Made by a program: the position numbers and the translations under genes. Of a DNA stretch of 64,000 nucleotides, positions 1 to 13,574 are shown piece by piece (positions within the stretch are counted from its first letter, which is position 1; each line of letters begins with the position of its first letter). The stretch is taken from positions 496,001 to 560,000 of the forward strand of contig JAWPGT010000003.1 in the NCBI GenBank assembly GCA_034638255.1, given 5' to 3'. The notes beneath the pieces are model-generated. The model had not been told where the DNA came from. It saw nothing but the letters and a program-made list of their open reading frames with translations, and did not search any database. The stretch comes from Coprinus comatus. Lineage: Eukaryota; Basidiomycota; Agaricomycetes; Agaricales; Agaricaceae.

Positions 1-299
1 GGCTGCTTGGGAATCGTAGGCCTGATGCGAGGGCCACTGCCCCAAGCAGAGACGGCGGGTGGTGAGGCTGTATGAGAGGAGGGGACGAGGGACGGGAACG
101 CAGTTTCAGACTCGGTATCCAATACCTGGGCAGCCTTGGGAGCAGAGCGAGACTTGACGGGGGATTCAGCCAGAGCGGGGAATGGATCAGGAGCCCCCTC
201 GAGCCCATGCCTCTTCTGGTGGATGGGTTAGAACGGAAAGATTCGGGGTGTTCCGGGACATACCTGGAGGTCTGCAGCAGTGAGATTGGATTGAGCCAT
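1..299 (-). CDS. Vigilin/Scp160-like KH-domain protein, N-terminal fragment
   Basis: The minus strand has an ATG at 299 opening with MAQSNLTAADLQ. One short intron (donor GTATGT, acceptor CACCAG) joins it to KRHGLEGAPDPFPALAE and then to an open frame containing VLDTESETAFPSL and WGSGPRIRP, running off the window at base 1. As I recall it, the combination of a short LQKRH start, a PDPFPAL patch, an LDT-ES-AFPSL motif and a WG-GPRI segment resembles the N-terminus of fungal Scp160/vigilin proteins, which bind RNA through many KH domains on ER-associated polysomes. No KH domain lies in the visible part, so the name rests on the N-terminus alone. It is transcribed away from ERO1, with about 270 bp between start codons. 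The plus-strand reading frame over the same bases looks like a shadow. Confidence 0.5.
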
Positions 300-568
300 G
301 CCTATGACGGTGTGTACCTGAGCGACGGGAGAGTCGCAGAAAATGGGTTGGTGTGGAAGAAAGTGGATTGGAGGCACGTGCTGAATATGCCGCAATTTAT
401 GTATTGACGTGGCAACATATCTTACATCTACTTACTTGCCACCGAGACTACTTCCGGAGCGGCGGAGGCCTGTCCTTCCCGTCACGTGCCACATATCCCC
501 TGCTTCCGTTACTCAAAGAGTCTAGTGGTCGACGTGGAGGTTTTGAGATATCCCTATCCTTGACCACC

Positions 569-2704
569 ATGAGGTGTTTCTTAGTGCTCCTCACCGGCAG
601 TTTCGTAAATGCCTTCCAGTCCTCATCGTTCCTGTCCGACTCCCTGCTTAGGAAGGACCAAGTTCAGAATGTCCTGGAATATCAGCCGGCCAGGGTGCCT
701 TCATGTCAGAATGCCCATGTAAATCTATTTGAATTTGATTCATGGCTCCCCGTGGCTTACAATTTACCACAGCTAACCGGTCCAATTGAAACTACCCTAT
801 GCGATTATGAGACTGTCGAAAGTGTGAATGAGGAGTTGTTCCACAACCTGTCTGACCTTGTTCGCATGCCTTTCTTCCGATATTTCCAAGTGCGTTGTCC
901 GAATAGGAGTCAGACAAATATTCTGACATACCACTAGGTTGATCTATATCGTGAATGTCCCTTTTGGCCGGATCATGGTTCATGTAGTGATCCTGGATGT
1001 GCAATAACAACAGTAGACGAGGTATGTACATTGTTTTTAGCTAAACCGAATATATTTTGATCCTTCCGCAGAGTGACATTCCTGAAAAATGGCGGGCAAC
1101 CACTCTTAGTAAAGTTGATCCTGAATCAATAGACAAAGTAATATCCTTACTTATTTCCGACTCAATGACTTACAAGTTCTTAGAGGCATGAATTACCTGG
1201 GTGTTACTATCGAGACTCGGATTTTTGCTTTTTGGATGACAATACTGGTATTATCACCTCCCTCGTACAGCTTTCTCTTTCTGACCATTCGTATAATAGA
1301 GGGAGACTACTTCGACCTTCAATTAGTTCCAGAAAGATATACCGGGTACTCTGGCCATGATGCACGTCGTGTTTGGCGTTCTATCTATGAAGAGAATTGT
1401 TTCGGTCTATCAGAGCTCAGTCTAATGACCGGGAAAGTACCAGCACTTGTTACACTGCCAGACACAATGATTGAAGCACTTCATGAAGACGGAAAAGATT
1501 CTCCTGCCCAATGCCTTGAGAAACGAGTTTACTATAAAGTGATATCAGGTGAGGTCGATAACAAAAACTCCCATTTTTATGTCTTAACTCCGTTTGACGA
1601 CATTTTAGGACTACATGCTTCCATATCTACACATATATGTCATGAATTCCTTAATCAGACAACAGGAGAATGGGCAAGTCTTCTGATGCTTTCAAAATTG
1701 TTCGTACTAATTCTGCCCTCAGAGCCCTAATCTCAATTGCTTCATTTCTCGTATCGCCTCACACCCGGAGCGTTTGCAATATATGTATTTCGACACCATC
1801 CTTCTTCTCAGAGCTGTTTCCCGACTTGGCCCATACCTAACTGCTTTTGATTACTGTTCCACCGGTAATCATGAAGATGATGCCGAAACCTGGGATACAC
1901 TTTCCAAAGTGTTGACCATCGCAGGGGAAGCTGGCAAGTTTGACGAATCCGTCCTTTTTCGGGGAGAGAACGCCAATGTAAGATAATAAAAACATGACCC
2001 GGGGGTCCCAACTTGGAATAATGTTAAACTTTGCATTTTTAGGTCCTTAAAGAAGAGTTCAAGGCTCACTTCAGAAATGTGACCCGCATTATGGACTGTG
2101 TCGGATGCGACAAGTGTAGATTGTGGGGAAAAGTACAAACCACTGGCATTGCAACCGCACTCAAAATTCTGTTTGAACTTGATGAGAAAGCCTTAAAGTG
2201 AGCGCTTCTTTCTACAAGCGAAATTATGTCCTCATTTTTTTTAGTCCACAAACCAACCCAAACCTATTACATCGATCGGAAGTGGTCGCACTGTTTAACA
2301 CTCTATTCCGCCTCAGCGAGAGCCTCAAGGCCGTCGATGATTTCCGTCTGGAATGGCGGCGACTGGATGCGGAAAAATCCCAAAAAATAATTGATGAAAC
2401 AGAAAAGGCAACCTCCCCTCGCGTAGGTCGAAATTATGCCGAATTCTGATTGCATAGGAAAATCTAACTTGGGGGGTCCTAGTCGAAGACGTCTTCGAAG
2501 GCGAGCGAGGATCTAAAATGGATTCCTCTTCTAGGCGCGAAACATTGGTTCTCTTCTCTCTTTAGAGTTTGTAAGGAAGGCACTATAGATTGTGTGGGGC
2601 TTGTTTGGAAACTTCTCCGAAAATGGACTGAACTATTCACAAAGTTCTTTGGCATGAGGGAGCCCGGCCGTCCACGATCGACCGCGCTTTTCGGCGATCT
2701 CTAG
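569..2704 (+). CDS. ERO1: Endoplasmic reticulum oxidoreductin 1 (ERO1)
   Basis: ERO1 is the FAD-dependent oxidase of the ER lumen that re-oxidises protein disulfide isomerase and passes electrons to oxygen. The start at 569 gives a hydrophobic signal peptide ([16 protein letters not shown]). Family cysteines are visible: Cys78 in a CDYE motif, the CX4C shuttle pair in [48 protein letters not shown] and the catalytic CXXCXXC in CVGCDKC near 2100. The frame is cut by several short introns, one of them GC-AG (1674-1722). A frame stopping at 2449 is probably intronic read-through: a donor at 2423 and acceptor at 2482 join ATSPR in phase to a last exon beginning [11 protein letters not shown], containing [13 protein letters not shown] and ending at 2704. 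That C-terminus is inferred. The next gene starts about 240 bp downstream. Confidence 0.9.
1674..1722 (+). other. GC-AG intron inside ERO1
   Basis: The upstream exon reads GEW and the downstream exon reads [10 protein letters not shown], the expected family order. The only nearby GT donor (1678) gives the wrong phase with either available acceptor. A GC donor with the strong context TGG|GCAAGT at 1674 and acceptor CTCAG at 1722 restores the frame exactly; the intron is 49 nt with a CTAAT branch-like motif near 1708. Confidence 0.75.
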
Positions 2705-2942
2705 GTAGTTGTAACGTATATTATTTGTATTATTAGATTATCAAACGCCAGAACATCATACATCTCGTTGGAATGTTACACATAAGTAAATAAGGACGTC
2801 GGAAGCGACTATAGAAGGTCCAAGCGCAAATTTATGAACATACACGGGGGTTGGTGTGAGAAGAAATTAGAGCACAGCATTATGACCGGAATATCCTTCT
2901 TTCCCCCTTTAAACTCTTTCCCTCACCCATGCCTCAGTTGCC

Positions 2943-4757
2943 ATGATCGTGGACCGCGCTGAAGATCAACTAAAAGAAGATATCTACGACGGGGCAATAA
3001 TTTCCAGTCCGGATCCTGCACTGCGGCTCAGACGCTCATGGTCTGCTCTACCGGCTTATGAGACGTCGGAAGCCTATCAAAAGCATATAAATGGCTCAGA
3101 ACAGAAGGGAGAGGAACGGCCATGGTTTCATAAGAGACTGTGGAGAATATTGATTATGGTCGTGGTGGTTTATGCGCTCTTGACTACAGTCATTGCTGTC
3201 CCAATACTTGTCAAGGTGGGTCTTACGCCGTTTTGCCTTCCACGGTTCATCTGGTTTACCTTCATCTTTTAGAAATTCAAAAACCAACAGTCGGGGTCAG
3301 ATATCTGGTTCACAAACCCAAATTCATTCGATGATCAACAATACTTATCCTCGGGAATTAATCTGGTGGAACCCACGGAGTCCATGATCTGCAATGTTTG
3401 GAATACGACGACAATTATGCATGGGCCGAAACCGTTTGTGACAACGTATGTCTTTTGTCTTTTAATCACACTCATTAAGCTTCTAACTAGACATATTGTT
3501 TCCAGTCTCCACGCTAACCTACCAGCTATGGGGTCTATATCTATCCTCTCTAACAATACCTATAACCCATTGTCCGAAACCCGTATCAATGGAACCCTAA
3601 CAGTGAACTATGACGCTTCTCTCACTACCAATGATATACAATTCTTTGTGTATGTGAGAACCACCATGGATCTCCATCGGCTAACCTCCGTATGCCTTAC
3701 TGATATTGGAGAGGCACGCGGACTGTCGATTTTCGTAAGTGTTAGATTTTTTTGTTTTCGTATTTGCTAAACGTCAATTGTTAAACCCACACCTGTCAGG
3801 TTCCCTCTGCGCCCGGTGTTGATATGCTTGACATTGATATCAAAGTCGTACTACCGAAAAACACAAGTCACAATCCAGGAATTAGTAATTTCACCACTTA
3901 CCTACCAACATTTACCCAAACATTCGGTGACCTCAGGAAGGTGAAGTTCCAATCTGTCAATATAGAGGGAACCAATGACCCTATTCATGCCACGGTACAT
4001 TATTATTATGAACCATGGCTTGGTCATTTGCTAATAACACTTAGAATCTTCGGGCGCCACGTATAAACATCAAGAACATTATGCACGATATCACCGGAAC
4101 TTTCAATGCTTCGGAGTCTCTTTCACTCGATACGTTCAGGGGGTGAGTGTTGGGGTACTTACCTTAGGTACATCACTAACTGTAAAAACAGAGTCATAAA
4201 CGCATCAATAACACTTGTTGGAGAACCCTTCAGTCAAACCACACTTTACCTAGATACTGGTGACAGGTAGTGCTTTTATCTCCGGTTATCCATCCATCTC
4301 ATTTCTAACTCCGTTACTCTCTACCAGTACGATTAACGCGGAAGTCACATTAGTAACGGAAATGATTGGTACGGAATGGCAGCCTTATTACAAGACCCCT
4401 TTGTTTGTCGGGAAAGTTGTAACTTTCAATGGTCCGCTCAACTTTGATGTCAAATACCATAAATCAACACCCTCCAAAATTCCAATCCGCTTTACCGTTC
4501 AAAACAATCTTGCGAGGACAAAAGTTATTATGGACCCGAAATTCCAAGGATATTTCCTTGCACAAACCAAGCTATCCACTGCCAATGTCACGTTAGGTCC
4601 TGAATCTTACTCGTCAGGCGTCGACCGTCCATTGGACGTGATACAAGCGGCGTCTTGGAGGACTTATGGTTGGGTTGGTAATTCATCATGGACGTTCCTT
4701 GGACAAAGTCGTATTGAAGTATTTTCGTCTTTGAGTACGGTGGAACTCACTTTATGA
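2943..4757 (+). CDS. Single-pass membrane protein of unknown function, fungal-specific type
   Basis: I do not recognise a named family. The start at 2943 gives an acidic cytoplasmic-looking N-terminus with the segment SWSALPAYETSEAY, a basic stretch, and one strong transmembrane helix (about residues 65-88, ILIMVVVVYALLTTVIAV). After it comes a long beta-rich, N-glycosylation-rich ectodomain with several NxT/S sites (NTT, NNT, NGT, NAS). At least six short introns are needed; the last one uses a donor at GTAGTG near 4266 so that LDTGDST joins INAEVTLV. LPAYE-type motifs ahead of a single helix and an extracellular beta domain recur in uncharacterised Agaricomycete proteins, from memory. Surface location is inferred from topology. 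The stop is at 4757, and the MET3 start lies 412 bp downstream. Confidence 0.65.
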
Positions 4758-5169
4758 CCGTAAATCTGGATTTCTTTGGGATGCAGTGTGCGTATTTAGT
4801 ATTTTTTTTTCCGGTGCTATCTAGGTCTTGTAATCTGGGAATATGTATATTATTGATACCGTTTGATTCATTCATAGAATATTTTTTGTCGTAGTTGAAA
4901 AAAAAAATAGTGGTCTTTCACTTCACAATAACTGACCCTAAACATAAATATGTCCTATAAAAATGGGAGAGTAAATGAAGAAATTTGGTGCCAGCTGGCA
5001 GAAGTTTACCTTTGTTTACTCTATGAGGTGAGTATATACTCGATATGATTGCGTGATTGTGAACCATCGCTCGTGCTGACCACATACACAACCTTTATAG
5101 CCTGGGTATTAGCCAAAAGATGTATTATTCATTCATTGTTCCCTTCCTTTCCGTCTCACTAAAAACACA
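4758..5169. other. Intergenic region upstream of MET3
   Basis: About 412 bp with no supported gene. It holds the 3' flank of the membrane-protein gene (a T-rich run near 4800 and an A9 tract near 4899) and the MET3 promoter, with a TATA-like element at 4956. I saw no CACGTG, the Cbf1/Met4-type site often found near sulfur genes in other fungi. Confidence 0.6.
4956..4963 (+). promoter_or_regulatory. TATA-like element upstream of MET3
   Basis: The octamer TATAAAAA lies about 207 bp upstream of the MET3 start codon, in an otherwise mixed-composition promoter. The assignment is positional only; no transcription start evidence is available. Confidence 0.3.
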
Positions 5170-7365
<2,196 letters not shown>

Positions 7366-7541
7366 GGATATTTGTTGTTAAATAGATTTGCTCTCGATTA
7401 TGTTTATTGTGTACTATAGAAAATTTGGAACAGTTATTTAGATCGACATTGGACAACCAAATAAGAGTCAACAGCGCGTCGCACGCGCTTAATGTACTGA
7501 TCACTCTATTATAGTCGTGGTAAACTAGCAACTAATACCCA

Positions 7542-8875
7542 ATGGCTACAACTTATTTCTCTGTATTACCACAAGGTATACTTGAATCCGAATAAGTTAC
7601 ATCACCTCTCACTAACGGATATAGACACTCTGCAGCCATTGGCTTCCAGCAGCGAAGTTCCCTTTCTTCGACTTACTCACCCCAGAACAGGCAAGAGACA
7701 GTCTCCCTAGTTCTAATTATCGATTGTTCTAGAACTAGTCTGTATAGGTCTACCAGCACTCTTTCTTCCAGTGGAAACGGATGAGAATGCAATAGAACCA
7801 AAAAGTCAGGTACTTGAAGTACAAGCTGTTAATCCGGTGGAATCACGGTCTTGGTTTCTTAAGGAGGAGGTTGTTGGTGGTGAGTCTATTGTTGTAGATG
7901 ACATATCAATTCTGAACACATATCTTTATAGATGGGAGACTCCTTGTCATGACTCCTATCGACCCAGCTTTCATTCTCCTACCAATACTCCGAAGTATAC
8001 AAATTGTAAGAACTTTCACGAGATCTATACAAAAATACTTGGCTAATTAGTATGTTTTAGGCCAATAATACTGCTGGGCAATTCAAACCCATGGATGACA
8101 TACTAGAAGAGGCAGCAGAGATATTTACCAATCAAGCTTCTTCACAAAAAGATAAGGATGCGCAACCCGTTACAAGTAGTGATATTCTCAGATTCTCTGC
8201 TCTCCGATGTACTCGAAAGGCATTGCCAAATATCTGTGATATCAAAGGTGAGCATCATATCACTTGTTCGGGACACAGAACACCTAGCTGAATAATATTT
8301 TAGAGATTACCGAAGACATCACTGTGTACAGGTTCTCGGAAGAAAAGACACTGGAATACTTGCGCAAAAAAGTAGACCGGTTATCTAAACCAAGTACTCT
8401 TGAGATTTCGAGAACCATTACAAGAAACCTTGCAAAGGATGGCCTTATGGAGGATGGCAGAGAAGAACTACTTCGAAGTACGTGTATACATCTTTTATAC
8501 CAGAGTTATCCCTTAATATCCTCCTGGTAGGCGGACAGTTACGTGCAGCATGTGATCTTCTCTCCCACTATCTTCCTCCCGACATCCGTGAACGGTTGTG
8601 TGCGTCATATGAGTATGCTCTTTGATTTTTCTCGCTATATGCGCTGATGAACTAACTATGAAATGTGTAGCTTTGCCGCCTTAGACGATTTCTTAAAAGA
8701 ATCTACGGCACTGACACTAGCGACTAATCTACCGGCTGAGAAGGAAAAGCCAGCAGCGAAGGGAGGAAAGCGGAAAGCGGCAAAGGGGTCGCATGGAGTA
8801 GAGTCACTAAAGAAGGCAAATGTAAGTGGAATGGCAAAGCTATCATCCTTCTTCAAGAAGGCAGAGAAGTCATAG
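7542..8875 (+). CDS. RNH202: Ribonuclease H2 subunit B
   Basis: This is a non-catalytic subunit of heterotrimeric RNase H2, which removes ribonucleotides and RNA:DNA hybrids in the nucleus. After splicing, MATTYFSVLPQ is followed by PFLRLTHPRTGLPALFLP, a SRSWFL motif, DGSLLVMTPIDPAFILLPIL across an intron, and helical segments, all in the order of the Ydr279/RNASEH2B family. The C-terminus is lysine-rich and ends with MAKLSSFFKKAEKS, which resembles a PCNA-interacting (PIP) box with a hydrophobic residue three before FF, as in the human subunit. One intron (7691-7747) is GC-AG. The start at 7542 was chosen because it gives the family N-terminus after one 49-nt intron. The MET3 stop lies 176 bp upstream. 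Confidence 0.85.
7691..7747 (+). other. GC-AG intron inside the RNase H2 subunit B gene
   Basis: The exons on both sides must give HPRTGLPALFLP, the family signature. The boundary falls at ACAG|GCAAGA with acceptor TATAG|GT. The next GT downstream (at about 7700) breaks the frame. The intron is 57 nt, normal for this window. Confidence 0.75.
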
Positions 8876-9024
8876 TAGGGCTATTTCTATTTTTGTATGC
8901 ATATATGTCAGTAATTCCTTCCCTTTATTTGCCTTTGCTTTCCTCTTACCACCACGTCCTCCTGCAGATTCTGTCTCGTAGTTTTTCTGTCTTGTATTAT
9001 ACTGTCTCTGGGCCTTTACTCTTC

Positions 9025-11357
9025 ATGGCTAATTGCAAGACATACACTGACAAGGGTGTTCAAACGAATCTCGCCGAAGAAATTTTCCACCATGACCTCG
9101 ACGATTCCTGCCTCGATGAGGTTTCAAATATCGATGACTATTGGCCTTCAGAACACGATGTTTCTTCAGAGCTCTCACTGGCTTTGCAATATATGGATCG
9201 TATTGGCGCATACATCTACTCTGATAACCAAGAAAGGCCTTCTCAATGTAATCGGCAACTCTCTGTACAACCTTCACCCAAGACTTCACGTACACCGAAA
9301 TATGGGCAGCTGTCTCAGAAATGGCCTAGTGGAATAGCACATCCTAGTAACAGACTTGTGTCTTTGCCAGAAACGTCTCCGCCTTACAGAATTGGGAATC
9401 TTCAAGAACGTGCTGTTCGCCTTGTATCAATGCCTGAAAGTCTAAAGGATATCGAGCGTGCTATGCATCAATCCAGGGACCCTTCAGATAAATTGGACAA
9501 CTCTTTCGCTTCGGAAAAGTCGCACCATCGAGGTTCAGAGACCGAGCATACTACCCTTGGGGGATTACTCCAAACACCTTCCCCGCCTTCTTCTCCAGAA
9601 TCAGTAATGATAATCGGTAATGACACAGAAGTTCAGCGAGGCTTCTTACGGCCCAAATATAGTTGCGACGAAGACGAAAATGGGGGTAAGCATGACTACC
9701 AAAGTGCCTCCGTTTTAAAGCTGAAATTGATATACCTAGGTTGGATTCCTTGGAAGAGTTCTCCTCCGAAACCAATCCCCGCTCTTCATGGGCCTCTTTC
9801 ATTACCTTATGCCCGTTGTCCTTCGTGAGACTTTTTGACACGCTCTTATGGGCCATACTAATTGCTTGGTTTAGTGGTGCTGAAGGAACAGTAATTGAAG
9901 GGGAGGATATGACCCACATGATATGGGGTCTTGATTCGAACAGTGCCACCATTCATGGCAAACATCCCTCTCATTCGCTTGGCTATAAACATGTTCCTCG
10001 TCGTGGCTCGTCTAATCAATTGCAGAAGGCGGCTGCCTTGAATTATGTCCCGGACTTCACCCCTTATGGCCTTCGTGACCACGATGTGATTGATATATCC
10101 CGACCCGAGTTATTCCAGGCCGCTGCCAATGCAACACTTATTCCCCAAGGTCGTGGGTCAAAGATCAAGAATTCTAGAACATCGAATGACTTACCACTAC
10201 TTGGAAAGGAGGATAAAACCAAACAGCTATATCCATTTGATTTCAGTGGAAACTCAACAATACAACTCTATCCGAGCCCCCTAGCCAATCTACATTCTGA
10301 CGATTACGTCTTGAACTCAGGCCTAGGGATTGATATCTGGAAAGGAAATGAGGACAGGATTTTGAGCTTCACACCGTTTTTCCCGTCCCCAGCTGAATCA
10401 TATTTACCCATTTTTGATCGTACCCAGCCCCCACTGGAAACTGACAACTTTCAGTTCCCCGAAACTCTTGGTGAAACACTCTACAATCCTCGTAAAGACA
10501 ACCAACAGCACTGTACATATCTACCTACCCCACCCAGCACGACTTCTTCTCAGTGGTCGCCATATTTTAACCAGGGATACTTGACGCCTGAAACACAATA
10601 TGAAATTACACCACAAAACTCGCATTCAATGTACAACGTTCCTGCTATTCAGGAGCAGCAAAACTGCTCTACTTTTGATGTGGTGGGGCGGGGGAATGAT
10701 ATCCGGGAACAAATTGTTCAACGCTTAGTGCCAAGGCCTTCCCTTGACGGTGGAGCACACCAACTGACGGCACCAAGACCAAGAGTATTAGAAGATACAT
10801 CTTCCAGCAATGAGCACCACATTCGCGCCAACCCTACACTCAAGAATCAAATATCGAAGTCTGATTCATCTCTTACGTTGCCCCCTTTTCCCGATATAAG
10901 ACGGAACCTCAATTTTAGAAGCCAACAGCCACGTTCAATCCCCCTCGCTCGTCTCATCCAACGCAGACTAGCTTCAGTACCAGAGGAAGAAGTCGAGGCG
11001 GATGATGGAGAAACGCCAATCATTCCACCAATGCTGGTAACACAACCAAAGATGTTGAGTAACGAAGAGGAAGTATTGGGGTACAAGAATCTTGAAAATG
11101 GGCCTAATACAGTCACAAGCAGCATAACAACTCAGCCAATACCACAGAGTAGCTTAAAACGTGTGTATAGACACCCCGGGCATCCTTCTCGTCACAGTCC
11201 TGGAAGCTCTCAAGGAAAAGTAGGGTCAAAAGTAGAAAAATCGCAGACTGCCATGACCAAGAACCAGGAAAGTCAAAGTAATGTCGGTGTGGAAGTCAAA
11301 AAACCGAACGTAAAGGCCAACAAGCCCTACAAGAAGAAACGCGCTTCTAAAAAATAA
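9025..11357 (+). CDS. Unknown protein with one hydrophobic segment and a basic tail
   Basis: No recognised family. Translation from the ATG at 9025 gives MANCKTYTDKGVQTNL, followed by about 220 residues of Ser/Pro-rich, mostly disordered sequence. A frame change near 9686-9756 needs an intron (donor GTAAGC at 9686; the acceptor at 9756 fits the phase, the one at 9739 does not). The second part starts with an apparently membrane-spanning stretch (FVRLFDTLLWAILIAWF), then HVPRRGSSNQLQKAA and NYVPDFTPYGLRDHDVID, a long low-complexity region, and a Lys/Arg-rich end (KANKPYKKKRASKK). The basic tail would suit nuclear or nucleic-acid association; the hydrophobic stretch suits a membrane. I cannot choose. 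An in-frame upstream start at 8893 is possible. The gene could also be two. Confidence 0.55.
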
Positions 11358-11447
11358 TTGGATTTTTGTAATAACTTTTCTTCAAATCATTACGAAATGT
11401 GTTAGATAGAGTGATAATAATTTTTAATGAAGTCGAGGTACAACTTT

Positions 11448-13376
11448 TTAAGCCTTGACGAAGAGGTCAGTGAATTTGTCAGCAGAAAGCTTAGACAAGT
11501 TCTCAGCATCGGAGACGGTATCCAAGATACTGCACAACAAAGTCAGCAAAAATGTTCAGAGAAGTTAACTGCGTAGGATTACTCACGTCTTCTGGCGGGC
11601 CTCATCGAAGTGGTAAGAAATATGCCTCTTGAACTTGTTGATCAAAAGAGGAGTGCCCTCAGCGCGACGTCTCTTGTGACCAACGGGGTATTCAACCTCA
11701 ACCTCGTCGAGGACGGTACCGTCATTGAGTGTGACCAAGAGAGCGTTACCAATGGAACGCATTTCGGGATCATGATACTCGACGCTGAAGCGTGGCTCTT
11801 CAACACAGTGGATCTTGGCACGGAGTTCGTCGATGCGAGGGTCGGCAGCAGAGGCATCAGTGCTAAAGGAGTATAAGCCAAATCCCATGAGACATCGCTG
11901 TGTTGGCCAAACTTACTAGCTCTCAGATGTCAATTCACCGAAAATAAGAGGATAGGCGACCATGTAGTTGATGGCATGACTAGATAAAAAGGGTCAAACA
12001 AATGGTAGCTTGAAGATACAATACACATACTCTCTGTCGGCGAAGTTGTCGAGAGGACCTTGCTTATCAATAATACGGATGGCAGCTTCTTGGGTGCGGA
12101 TCCTGACACTCTTGATATCATCAGAAGATTTGCCTAGAGCCTTCAGCTTGCTGTGGATGGTGTGGGCAGCTTCAACAGCGGTTTGAGCATGGAACTCGGC
12201 GGGGTAGGAAATTTTGAAGAGGACATTCTCCATGATATAAGAGCCGTAAGGCCTCTGGAACTCGAAAGGCTTGCCCTATGGTTCTGTTAAACACCTCCCT
12301 CTCATAGCAATAAGATTTTTTCAGACCTTGAACAAGACATCGTAGAAGCCCCATGTTTTGGCGGTCAGGACAGAAGGCAAGCCCTTCTCACCTTTCTTGA
12401 CCATGAGAGCAAGTTGACGGCACGAGAACAAGCGTCACCAGCAGCCCAGGACTTGCGGGGACCAGTGTTAGGGGCATGACGATAGGTACGGAGAGATTGA
12501 CCATCAACCCATGCTTGAGAAATAGCATCAATAGTTTGATCGCGGTTGAGACCAAGCATCTTGGAAACAACAGCGGTGGAGGCAACCTTGACGAGGACGA
12601 CATGGTCCAGACCGACGCGATTGAAGGAGTTCAAGAGAGCAAGGCCTCCCTGGATCTCGTGAGCCTTGATCATGGCCTCGAGAACTTCGCGAACAGTGAC
12701 AGTCTGTCCTTGACGAGAAAGGTGGTCAGCAACTGCCAAAATGGCACCAAGGTTGTCGGATGGATGACCCCCTAATCTAGTATTAGGAGAGTATCAAAGA
12801 AAGAGAACTGGGTCCTTACATTCAGCTGCAAGGAAACAGTCGTTGTAGTCGAGCCAGCGGATCTGTGCACCAATATTGAATGCACCCCTGATGGGGTCAA
12901 GTTGATAGTTGGTACCGGGAACACGGGTGCCTAGTCGCCATAAACCGGATCAGCAACGTGCGGGGAAGAAAGATAATCTACAGACCATTGGGGACAATGG
13001 TTCCCTCAACAACAGGACCAAGGAGCTTTGTGCAGTCGGGGAAACGGAGAGCCTCTAGACCACAACCAATGGTGTCGATCAAGCAGAGCCTGGCGGTCTC
13101 GTAGGCAAGGTCCGAGTCGATTTTGTAGTCATGGACATAGTCGGCAATGTCCTGGAGAACCTTGTCAGGTTGTGGTCTGAGGGTGGATTCTCCTCCGTGG
13201 GCAGACATGGGACGGATGGTGGTAGTAGAGAAAGCAGCGGAGGGAGTTATCGATGCGCGGAGAGCCGGAACGGAAGGACGAGCTGATGGGACGATAAGAG
13301 AGCGCAGAGCAGAAGGGTTGGCTCTCAACAGTCTGCGAGGACTTGAGACACCAGAAGATCGTGCAGCAGCCAACAT
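11448..13376 (-). CDS. 2-methylcitrate dehydratase, mitochondrial (MmgE/PrpD family), with apparent frameshift
   Basis: This enzyme dehydrates 2-methylcitrate in the methylcitrate cycle that detoxifies propionyl-CoA. The start at 13376 gives an Arg/Ser/Ala-rich mitochondrial presequence ([17 protein letters not shown]). The mature part shows [125 protein letters not shown] and the C-terminal [15 protein letters not shown] ending at 11448. Several short introns are present. At 12411-12415 the reading frame slips by one base: AVNL and [10 protein letters not shown] lie in different frames with no room for an intron. This is either a sequencing or assembly error, or a disabling one-base deletion. 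Otherwise the gene looks intact. It diverges from a Zn2Cys6 regulator 198 bp away. Confidence 0.88.
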
Positions 13377-13455
13377 TGCGAAGTTTCAGAGCACACAGGA
13401 TCCCACCGTATTTATCCGCAAATCCTGGCCCCTATAATATCTCCCATACACCTCG

Positions 13456-13461
13456 CACGTG
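13456..13461. promoter_or_regulatory. CACGTG E-box in the divergent promoter
   Basis: A perfect CACGTG palindrome sits in the 198-bp region shared by the 2-methylcitrate dehydratase (minus) and the Zn2Cys6 regulator (plus). bHLH factors bind such sites in fungi. A six-base motif can occur by chance, so its function is a guess. Confidence 0.25.
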
Positions 13462-13574
13462 ATTAACTGTGGGGATCACTGCTTGGCTGCACCCCCCACG
13501 CTAAATATCATTAGCCTAGCCCCTAATGGGGCTTTTCACCGCACTCCCCGGCCGCACTTGCTCTCGCATCTACC

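Noticed and set aside
72..407. Plus-strand open frame of 111 codons at the window start
   Set aside because: It is antisense to a minus-strand frame with vigilin-like motifs and a fitting intron; treated as a shadow.
2483..2498. Perfect 16-bp palindrome TCGAAGACGTCTTCGA downstream of the first ERO1 stop candidate
   Set aside because: It sits at the start of what appears to be the last ERO1 exon (SKTSSK), so it is coding sequence; a regulatory role is not needed.
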